64,000 bases of DNA. It comes from JAUIIK01 sp963709995 (GTDB lineage Bacteria; Chloroflexota; Chloroflexia; Thermomicrobiales; CFX8). Both the position numbers and the translations under genes were made by a program. This document shows positions 36,167-42,924 of this stretch, piece after piece. Numbering within the stretch: the first letter of the stretch is position 1; each line of letters begins with the position of its first letter. Under the pieces are notes generated by a model. It saw only the letters and a list, made by a program, of their open reading frames with translations, was not told the DNA's origin and ran no database searches. The stretch lies in the NCBI GenBank assembly GCA_963709995.1, contig CAVPYN010000005.1, forward strand, positions 185,959 to 249,958, read 5' to 3'.

Positions 36167-37226
36167 ATGATTCACTCGCCGATCCTGCAGTTCGATCGAA
36201 CGCAACTGACCATTCTCGATCAGACCCGCCTGCCCCACGCGCGGCACACGCTGACGCTGCGCTCGCTCGACGCGGTGGCCGACGCGATCCGCCACATGCA
36301 GGTGCGTGGCGCGCCGTTGATCGGTGCCACGGCGGCGTGTGGCGTGGCGATTGCGGTGGCGACGGACGCCAGTGACGTCGCGCTGGAACGCGCCCTGTCG
36401 ATACTTGCAGCGACCCGGCCCACCGCAGTCAACCTGCACTGGGCGCTGACGCGCATGGCGCGCGTGTTGCGCCCGTTACCCTCCGCCGCGCGCACCGACG
36501 CCGCCGAATCCGAAGCGCGCGCCATCATGGCTGAAGACCTTGCCGTCAATGCGCGCATCGGCGAACACGGCCTCGCCCTGCTTCGCGCGCTGGCCGCGGA
36601 GCGCGACGGCCCGCTGCGCGTCATGACGCACTGCAACGCCGGCTGGCTGGCGACGCTTGGCCACGGCACGGCACTCGCGCCGATCTACGCCGCGCATGCG
36701 GCGAAACTCGCTGTCGAGGTGTGGGTAAGCGAAACCCGGCCGCGCAATCAGGGCCTGCTCACCGCTTGGGAATTGCGCGAATCGGGGGTTTCGCATCGCC
36801 TCATTGCCGACAACGCGGCCGGCCTGCTGATGATGCGCGGCGAGGTCGACCTGGTGATTACCGGCGCCGATCGCGTCGCCGCCAACGGCGACAGCGCCAA
36901 CAAGATCGGCACCTATCTGAAAGCGCTCGCCGCGCACGACACCGGCGTGCCCTTCTATATTGCAGCGCCGATGTTGAACGATCGATTTCGATTGCCGCGA
37001 CGGCGCCGCCATCCCGATCGAAGCGCGCGACGAGGCTGAAGTGCGAGAAGTAAGCGGTCTCGACGCGGCGGGACGGCCGGCGCAGCTCACGATTGCCGCA
37101 TCGGACACGCCGGTCGGCAATCCGGCCTTCGACGTCACCCCGGCACGCCTGATCACCGGCATCCTCACCGAGCATGGGCTCAGCGCCCCCGCTGCGCTCG
37201 GTGCCCTGCAGCGAGTCGCGGCATGA
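36167..37226 (+). CDS. mtnA: S-methyl-5-thioribose-1-phosphate isomerase, frameshifted
   Basis: Converts methylthioribose 1-phosphate to methylthioribulose 1-phosphate in methionine salvage. The first frame gives QVRGAPLIGATAACGVAIAV, MTHCNAGWLATLG with the catalytic Cys and VITGADRVAANGDSANKIGT with the catalytic Asp. Near 36984 one extra base, an A in TTGAACG, throws the frame off. The remainder reads TIDFDCRDGAAIPIEARDEA, EVREVSGLDAAGRP and FDVTPARLITGILTEHG to the stop at 37226. With the base removed the product is of normal length. The end overlaps the aldolase start by four bases. Confidence 0.92.
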
Positions 37227-37882
37227 ACGACGCCGCCCACACGCTGCTCGACATCGCGCGCGGCATGCAGTCGCGCCGTCTATCGGTGGGAAGTGCCGGC
37301 AACGTGAGCTTGCGCACCGGGCACGGCTTCATCGTCACGCCAACGGGCATGCCACCGGCGGACTGCACGCCCGACGACATGGTAGCGATGACGCCCGACG
37401 GCGCGGCGCAGGGCAGATATGCACCGTCGAGCGAATGGCGCATGCACCGCGATATCTACGCCGCGCGCGCGGATGTGAACGCCGTCCTTCATGCGCACGC
37501 GCCGTTCGCCACCGCGCTGGCCTGCCATGGCCGCGCCATTCCGCCCTTTCATTACATGATCGCGCGCTTCGGCGGCGACTCGATCCGTTGCGCCGATTAC
37601 GCCACCTTCGGCACACAGGCCTTGTCCGACGCCGTGCTCGCCGCGCTGGCCGGGCGCAGCGCCTGCCTGATGGCCAACCACGGCATGATCGTGCTGTGCG
37701 AATCGGCCAGCGAGGCGCTGGCGCGCGCCGAGGAATTCGAAGTGCTGTGCGAACACTACTGGCGCGCCCGCGCGTTGGGCGAACCGTCGCTGCTCGATGC
37801 CGCGCAGATGCGCGAGGCGCTCGACAGCTTCAGCGGCTATGGGCGTCCTCAACCCGTCACGGGAGCGGGCGGCGGTGGATGA
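37223..37882 (+). CDS. Class II aldolase (fuculose/ribulose phosphate aldolase family)
   Basis: 219 residues of the zinc-dependent class II aldolase/epimerase family: GSAGNVSLRTGHGFIVTPTG, then SSEWRMHRDIYAARADVNAV, LHAHAPFATALACHG with two zinc His, and MANHGMIVLCES with the third. ATGA overlap with mtnA shows translational coupling. Downstream of mtnA, a family member of this kind can be MtnB (dehydratase) or the aldolase of the DHAP shunt, which splits methylthioribulose 1-phosphate into DHAP and methylthioacetaldehyde. No other mtn gene is present, which favours the shunt enzyme, but this is inference. Confidence 0.88.
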   Translation: MNDAAHTLLDIARGMQSRRLSVGSAGNVSLRTGHGFIVTPTGMPPADCTPDDMVAMTPDGAAQGRYAPSSEWRMHRDIYAARADVNAVLHAHAPFATALACHGRAIPPFHYMIARFGGDSIRCADYATFGTQALSDAVLAALAGRSACLMANHGMIVLCESASEALARAEEFEVLCEHYWRARALGEPSLLDAAQMREALDSFSGYGRPQPVTGAGGGG

Positions 37883-37918
37883 ACGACGAGGCCAAGGCAC
37901 GTTTCGGCTGGACGCCCG

Positions 37919-38071
37919 ATGACGACTGATCTCACACCTTGGCAACGCGCACCGTTGCTCGTGCTCGGCTTTATCGGGCTGATCAGCGGCGCGGCGCTGA
38001 TCGCGGGGGCTGACGCGCGTCTCGCCGTGGCGGCCTTCATGATTGCCAGCGTCTTTCTGGTCGCCACCTGA
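37919..38071 (+). CDS. Small membrane protein, 50 aa
   Basis: MTTDLTPWQRAPLLVLGFIG then LISGAALIAGADARLAVAAF and a hydrophobic end, so two membrane helices. The stop codon shares its last base with the ATG of the CHASE/GGDEF/EAL gene, so the two are probably coupled. I do not recognise the family. It lies 36 bases after the aldolase, in the same direction. Confidence 0.55.
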   Translation: MTTDLTPWQRAPLLVLGFIGLISGAALIAGADARLAVAAFMIASVFLVAT

Positions 38072-40809
38072 TGCGCCGGCGCCTGCAGCGACCGCTCTAC
38101 CTGTTGCAGCGCGTCGGCCTGCCGCTCGCCGTCGCCGCGCTGTTTCTTGTCGCCGGCGAAGCGGTCTACCAGAATTCGCTCAAGGCACAGCGCGATAGCG
38201 TGTATAGCGAATTTCAGCTTGCCGCGGCGTATCGCATCAATGCGCTGCGCAAGCGCATCGACACGGTTCTCAATCTTCAAGGCCTGCTCGGCAAGCATAT
38301 CGATGTGGCTGGACCGGGCTCGAGCGAGGATTTCGCACGCTTTGCCACGCCGCTGATGCGCAGCCATGATTTCATCACCGCGATCGTCTTTGCCACAGTC
38401 AATGCCGACGAAAAATCGCCGCAGCACTTCGTGGCGCGCCACATCGTGGCGCGCCGCGGCTGGCCGACACCCGGCACCGATCTGGCGCAGGAGAGTGCCG
38501 AGGCACGCACCGCGCTGCGAGCAGCGTGGAAACGTCATGAAACCGTGGCGACGCCGCTGCTCGGCAAGCAGGCGAATGCCAGCGATGGCGTGCGCGTGTT
38601 CTCGCCCGCGGGAACGGGCATCGCGGCAATGTACGTGCATCTGAGCCGGCTTGCGGAGAGTACCTTGTGGTCGGGCATGGACCCGGATTCGCGCGACATG
38701 GCCTTCACCGTGCTAGACGTCACCGCCGATGCGCGCAGCGCGATCGAGATCTATCGCGATACGCTCGGCAACGATTTCGACACCGCCCATGTCGAGGCGC
38801 TCATCTTCGGCACACAGCGCTGGCTGGTGGTCGCCTCGCCGACGCCCGGGCACTACCTGCTCGAACCGTCCCAGGTGGCGCAGCGCCAACGCTACGCGGG
38901 CTGGGCGATTGCGCTGCTGGCGACGCTGATCGTCAGCTTCCTGCAAACACGCAATCAGGTGATTCGGGGTCACGTGGCGCGGCGCACGGCAGAGCTGGCG
39001 CGCACCAATCAGATGCTGGCCGACGCCAACGCGACGCTCGAGGCCGAGGTACGGCAGCGCACCCGGTCGGAGGCCGCGCTGCGCGAGAGCACGACGCTGC
39101 AGCAAGCCATCCTGCACAGCGCCGACCATGCCATCGTGCTCACCGACACCAGCGGCACGATCCGCGTGTTTAACCCCGCGGCCGAGCGCATGCTGGGTTG
39201 CAGCGCCGACAAAGCAGTCGGCCATTTCACCCCCGTGGATTTCATCGCCACCACCGATCTGGCCGCAATGGAGGCGCGCACCGGCGAGCGCGGCGTGGCC
39301 GCGGTGCTCGCCGCCACCCGCCAGTTCACCTCCACCGAACCGGTGGAAATGGATTTGTGCCGGGCGGACGGCAATCCCGTACCGGCCTCGGTGTCGATTT
39401 CGCCGCTGGTCGATGCCACGACGGGTGCGATCACCGGCTATCTGGCCATCGCCGCCGACATCACACAACGCCGAGCGACCGAAGCGCGCATCGTGCATCT
39501 TGCCCATTTCGACGCCCTGACCGACCTGCCGAACCGCAGCCTGTTGCATAGCCGGCTGGAGTCCGCGCTCGAATTTGCCGAGACCTGCGACCAACCGCTG
39601 GCGCTGCTGTTCCTCGATCTTGATCGCTTCAAAAACGTCTACGGCACTCGCTCGGTCATCAGGCGGGCGATGCACTGCTCCAGGCGGTATCGGGGCGCTT
39701 CCGCCATTGCGTGCGCGAGCAGGACACGGCTGGCGCGCATGGGCGGCGACGAGTTCATCGTCCTGCTGCCGGAGATCGACGGACCCGACCACGCTGCCGA
39801 GGTCGCCACGCGCATCATCGAAGCGCTGGCGGCGCCGTTCGACATCAAGGGTCACCGCCTCACCGTCACGCCAAGTATCGGCATTGCCGTCTATCCGGAG
39901 CACGGCGGCAGCGCCGATCTGCTCGTCAAGCATGCCGACGCGGCGATGTATCACGCCAAGGAACGCGGGCGCAACAATTACCAGTTCTACGAATCGCGCC
40001 TGTCCACGCGCGTGTCGGCGCGGCTGGTGCTCGAGAACCGCATGCGCCGGGCGCTCGAGCGCGACGAATTCACGCTCGCCTACCAGTTGCAGGTCGACAC
40101 CCTGAGCGGCGCCTATATCGGTGTCGAGGCGCTGCTGCGCTGGAACGACCCCGAGCATGGCCTGGTGCTCCCCGACAACTTCATTCCGGTCGCCGAAGAC
40201 AGCGGCCTCATCGTGCCGCTGGGAAACTGGATGCTGCGCACAGCGTGCATGCAAAACCAGGCCTGGCGCAAAGCGGGGCTGCTCGACGTGCCGGTGGCCG
40301 TCAATCTGTCGGCGCGACAGTTCGACGAGCACACGCTGCTCGACACCATCGCGCAGGTGCTCGACGAGAGCGGCCTGCCGCCGGCGCGGCTGGAACTCGA
40401 ACTGACCGAAACGCTGATCATGCGCAACCCGCTGCTGGCCGCCGAATTGCTCGAGGCGAGCAAGCGCATGGGCATGCTCATCTGCATCGACGATTTCGGC
40501 ACCGGCTACTCGAGCCTCGCCTACCTGCGGCGCTTTCGCATCGACCGGCTGAAGATTGACCGATCATTCATTTCCGACATCGAAACCGAGCCGGACGATG
40601 CCACCATCGCGCGAACCATCATCGCCATGGCGCACACCCTGCGCATCGACGTACTGGCCGAAGGCGTGGAAACCGAAGCGCAACTGCAGATGCTGCGCGA
40701 ATGGCGCTGCGACGGCTATCAGGGCTATCTGTGCAGCCGCCCGCTCAACGCAGCAGACCTGACGCAACGCCTCGACCAGCAACGCAGCACGCACGGCCAG
40801 CCGGCGTGA
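38071..40809 (+). CDS. CHASE-PAS-GGDEF-EAL cyclic-di-GMP protein
   Basis: 912 residues. An N-terminal membrane helix (VGLPLAVAALFLVAGEAVY), a periplasmic CHASE-like sensor (about 35-275) and a second helix (GWAIALLATLIVSFLQT) lead to a PAS domain (VLTDTSGTIRVFNPAAERML), a GGDEF domain (GGDEF at 558-562) and an EAL domain (EALLRW with Glu686, DDFGTGYSSL, EGVETEAQ). EAL residues look complete, so it can probably degrade c-di-GMP. Residues about 525-553, normally the conserved DSLGHxxGDxLL region, are replaced by unrelated Arg-rich sequence. An alternate frame restores HSLGHQAGDALLQAVSGRFR, so two compensating indels lie near 39643 and 39730. Confidence 0.92.
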   Translation: MRRRLQRPLYLLQRVGLPLAVAALFLVAGEAVYQNSLKAQRDSVYSEFQLAAAYRINALRKRIDTVLNLQGLLGKHIDVAGPGSSEDFARFATPLMRSHDFITAIVFATVNADEKSPQHFVARHIVARRGWPTPGTDLAQESAEARTALRAAWKRHETVATPLLGKQANASDGVRVFSPAGTGIAAMYVHLSRLAESTLWSGMDPDSRDMAFTVLDVTADARSAIEIYRDTLGNDFDTAHVEALIFGTQRWLVVASPTPGHYLLEPSQVAQRQRYAGWAIALLATLIVSFLQTRNQVIRGHVARRTAELARTNQMLADANATLEAEVRQRTRSEAALRESTTLQQAILHSADHAIVLTDTSGTIRVFNPAAERMLGCSADKAVGHFTPVDFIATTDLAAMEARTGERGVAAVLAATRQFTSTEPVEMDLCRADGNPVPASVSISPLVDATTGAITGYLAIAADITQRRATEARIVHLAHFDALTDLPNRSLLHSRLESALEFAETCDQPLALLFLDLDRFKNVYGTRSVIRRAMHCSRRYRGASAIACASRTRLARMGGDEFIVLLPEIDGPDHAAEVATRIIEALAAPFDIKGHRLTVTPSIGIAVYPEHGGSADLLVKHADAAMYHAKERGRNNYQFYESRLSTRVSARLVLENRMRRALERDEFTLAYQLQVDTLSGAYIGVEALLRWNDPEHGLVLPDNFIPVAEDSGLIVPLGNWMLRTACMQNQAWRKAGLLDVPVAVNLSARQFDEHTLLDTIAQVLDESGLPPARLELELTETLIMRNPLLAAELLEASKRMGMLICIDDFGTGYSSLAYLRRFRIDRLKIDRSFISDIETEPDDATIARTIIAMAHTLRIDVLAEGVETEAQLQMLREWRCDGYQGYLCSRPLNAADLTQRLDQQRSTHGQPA

Positions 40810-40856
40810 ATGGCGTGGGACGAGGGTCAAATGGCATCGCGGTATGCGGCGAGGGA

Positions 40857-40945
40857 AGGGCGAATGATTATTCGCCCTACTGGCGCGCCGTTTGAATGTT
40901 CCTCGGTGACACCGCCGTAGGGGCGAAAAATCTTTCGCCCTTTTT
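40857..40945. terminator. Two related hairpins between convergent genes
   Basis: AGGGCGAAT (40857-40865) pairs with ATTCGCCCT (40870-40878). GGGCGAAA (40921-40928) pairs with TTTCGCCC (40933-40940) and is followed by TTTTT. The cores GGGCGAA/TTCGCCC are the same, so these may be two copies of a REP-type element. The second is a good terminator for the EAL gene. Either hairpin may also serve the convergent LEA-type gene. Confidence 0.7.
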
Positions 40946-40974
40946 CCGACCCGCCACGACCGCGCCGGTGCCCC

Positions 40975-41145
40975 TTAAAACTGAACGCTACGGCCGGCAG
41001 GGCCGAGCGGCCATTCGATTTGACCTTTGCGGTCGAAGGGCACGCCGCCCACCAGGCCGCCGGTGATCAACTCGCCGTGAATGCGATATTCGATGCCCTG
41101 CTCGCCGTGCGACAACCGACGCAACTGGTGCAGCAACTCCTTGCA
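40975..41145 (-). CDS. C-terminal part of a LEA type 2-like protein, 5' end lost at a join
   Basis: About 57 residues end at the stop 40975: ELLHQLRRLSHGEQGIEYRI then HGELITGGLVGGVPFDRKGQ. The pattern YR-hG-l---G----GVPFDR-G-i is the last strand pair of bacterial LEA14/WHy-domain desiccation-type proteins. The remainder should lie at higher coordinates but is replaced by the leader of the YegP-like gene on the other strand. Identification is from a short segment. Confidence 0.5.
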   Translation of the reverse strand, partial: CKELLHQLRRLSHGEQGIEYRIHGELITGGLVGGVPFDRKGQIEWPLGPAGRSVQF

Positions 41146-41168
41146 ACACCCCGTCAGCAATCAGAGAG
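41130..41168. other. Probable assembly join: betaproteobacterium to gammaproteobacterium
   Basis: The minus-strand LEA-type frame is cut here. Within about 40 bases a complete plus-strand gene begins with its own ribosome site (AGAGAGGA). Gene order after this point is that of a gammaproteobacterial gmk-rpoZ-spoT locus. Confidence 0.65.
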
Positions 41169-41179
41169 GAATCAGTACG

Positions 41180-41476
41180 ATGCCAGGATATTTCGAGTGC
41201 AAGAAGTCCACGAGTGGTGGCTACCGCTTCAACCTGAAGGCCGGCAACCATCAGGTGGTGCTGACCAGCGAGAACTACAACAGCAAGGAAGCCGCCCGCC
41301 CCGGTAGCTTTGACCGGCGCAGAGCCAGGGACGGATCACCCTATTTCGTATTGCAGGCCGCCAACGGCGAGATCATTGGCAAGAGCGAGATGTACCGCTC
41401 CACCTCCTCTCTCCAAGACGGCATTGCCTCGGTCAAGCGCAGCGCTCTTGGCGCCATGACCAGGGACCTCACCTGA
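41180..41476 (+). CDS. DUF1508 (YegP-like) protein with shortened linker
   Basis: 98 residues with two DUF1508 repeats: YFECKKSTSGGYRFNLKAGN then HQVVLTSENYNSKEAA, and YFVLQAANGEIIGKSEMYRS then DGIASVKRSA. The usual NGIxSVKKNA after the first repeat is missing: EAARPGSFDRRRARDGSPYF joins straight into repeat two. About ten to twenty residues are absent, by natural deletion or indels. AGAGGA precedes the ATG. Function unknown; family members are small cytoplasmic proteins. Confidence 0.8.
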   Translation: MPGYFECKKSTSGGYRFNLKAGNHQVVLTSENYNSKEAARPGSFDRRRARDGSPYFVLQAANGEIIGKSEMYRSTSSLQDGIASVKRSALGAMTRDLT

Positions 41477-41543
41477 TAACACTGCCAATCGCGCGGCACG
41501 CCAGCATCGCCCCGCGCGATCCTTGTCCCTGCATCTGTCCCGA

Positions 41544-42188
41544 ATGACTCGCGGCCACTTGTTTGTAGTCGCAGCGCCTTCTGGCGCCGGCAAGACCAGC
41601 CTGATGCGGGCGCTGATGCAACGCCTGCCGAAACTGTCATTCTCTGTCTCCTGCACCACCCGTGGCGCGCGCGCGAACGAAGTGGACGGGCATGACTACT
41701 TCTTTGTCAGCCATGAGGAATTCCAGCGCCGCGTGGCCGCAGGTGCGTTCATCGAGCACGCCGAGGTCTTCGGTAACCTCTACGGCACCCTGCGCGAGCA
41801 GGTCGAGGCTGCACTGGCCGAAGGCCGCGACCTGATCCTGGAGATTGACTGGCAGGGTGCGCGCCAGGTGCGCGAGCGACTGCCGGAGGCGATCCACGTC
41901 TTTATCCTGCCGCCCTCGCGCCAGGTCCTGGAGCAGCGCCTGCGCAGCCGCCGCACCGACAGCGAGGCCGCCATCGCGCGACGTCTGGCCGATTCAGTGG
42001 AGGAAATGGGCCACTGGCTCGAATATGACTACGTTGTCGTCAACCAGGACTTCGACACCTCTCTGGCCGAGCTCGAAGCCATCTTTTCAGGACAGGGCTC
42101 GACCTCGCGCAGCGACCGCCCGGGGCTGAGTGCGCTAATGCGCGAGCTCACCGGACCCGCACCGGCCGGGAGCGACGGAAAGGCGTAG
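41544..42188 (+). CDS. gmk: Guanylate kinase
   Basis: Phosphorylates GMP to GDP. 214 residues. P-loop APSGAGKTSLMRAL, GMP-binding SVSCTTRGARANEVDGHDYF then FVSHEEFQ, EHAEVFGNLYGT, LILEIDWQGARQV, and lid residues RLRSRRTDSEAAIARRL. The start at 41544 (MTRGHLFVVAAPSG) fits the family. Gene order gmk, small gene, rpoZ, spoT is the classical gammaproteobacterial one, with a 97-residue gene inserted. Confidence 0.96.
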   Translation: MTRGHLFVVAAPSGAGKTSLMRALMQRLPKLSFSVSCTTRGARANEVDGHDYFFVSHEEFQRRVAAGAFIEHAEVFGNLYGTLREQVEAALAEGRDLILEIDWQGARQVRERLPEAIHVFILPPSRQVLEQRLRSRRTDSEAAIARRLADSVEEMGHWLEYDYVVVNQDFDTSLAELEAIFSGQGSTSRSDRPGLSALMRELTGPAPAGSDGKA

Positions 42189-42240
42189 TCTCCAGTCCGG
42201 TCTTTGGCTAGGATGCGCGCGTCACGGGAGGGGTTTCCGG

Positions 42241-42534
42241 ATGCAAACCAGGGATGGCAAGAAGTGGCACTCGGTGTCGGTCAAACCCGGCCGCAGTGGC
42301 TGCAAGGCAGTTCAGGAACTCAAGCACAAACGCTGGCTTTCCAAGGATGCGCCGGTGCTTCCGCTGAAGGACTGCCAACAGCCTGGGCACTGCAGCTGCG
42401 TTTACCAGCACCATGCCGACCGCCGCGCCGGCGACGGGCGTCGGGCCGAGGAAAACGACCGCTTTCAGGCGCCGAAGAAGCCAACCAGCGAGCGCCGCAG
42501 GGGGCCGAACCGGCGTCGCTTGCCGGAAGATTGA
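42241..42534 (+). CDS. Small basic Cys/His-containing protein, unknown
   Basis: 97 residues, rich in Lys and Arg: KPGRSGCKAVQELKHKRWLS, then LPLKDCQQPGHCSCVYQHHA with a CxxxxxCxC-HH cluster that could bind metal, then DRRAGDGRRAEEN and a basic tail. No signal peptide. I recognise the pattern as a small conserved protein of gammaproteobacteria but no function is known to me. It lies between gmk and rpoZ. Confidence 0.6.
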   Translation: MQTRDGKKWHSVSVKPGRSGCKAVQELKHKRWLSKDAPVLPLKDCQQPGHCSCVYQHHADRRAGDGRRAEENDRFQAPKKPTSERRRGPNRRRLPED

Positions 42535-42617
42535 GCCTTATTACGCGACACTGGCCGCGGGGCCCCTGGATCCGGTATGATTTCCGGCCCAATTGCCTGA
42601 ATTAATGGTCTTTTCCC

Positions 42618-42905
42618 ATGGCTCGCATCACCGTCGAAGATTGCATGCACAGCGTCGATAACCTGTTCGACCTGGTCCTCCTTGCTTCCAAGCGTTCGCG
42701 CCAGCTGGCCAACGGCGCCGAGGCCCGCGTGGAGTGGGAGAACGACAAGCCCACGGTGGTGGCGCTGCGTGAAATCGCGGAGGGCAAGGTGACGATGGAG
42801 TTGCTGAGCGAACCGGATCCGGATCCGGAGCCGGAACTCATCATCGAGCCACCGATGGATCTGGACGCGGAATTCCGCGCACCGCAGCTCGGCCTGGGGG
42901 ACTGA
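42618..42905 (+). CDS. rpoZ: RNA polymerase omega subunit
   Basis: 95 residues with the family start MARITVEDCMHSVDNLFDLV then LLASKRSRQLANGAEA and VALREIAEGKV. It binds the beta-prime subunit and helps its assembly. It lies 19 bases before spoT, as in most gammaproteobacteria. The last 35 residues are acidic and Pro-rich (EPDPDPEPELIIEPP). Confidence 0.95.
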   Translation: MARITVEDCMHSVDNLFDLVLLASKRSRQLANGAEARVEWENDKPTVVALREIAEGKVTMELLSEPDPDPEPELIIEPPMDLDAEFRAPQLGLGD

Positions 42906-42924
42906 CCCCGGGGCCTCGCCGGCC

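Noticed and set aside
38713..40332. A 539-residue minus-strand frame opposite the GGDEF/EAL gene
   Set aside because: High-GC shadow of a clear plus-strand gene, with no domain or ribosome site.
35766..41150. The betaproteobacterial block as a horizontally acquired island
   Set aside because: Both edges cut genes of different organisms and there is no integrase, tRNA or repeat. A mis-join explains it better.
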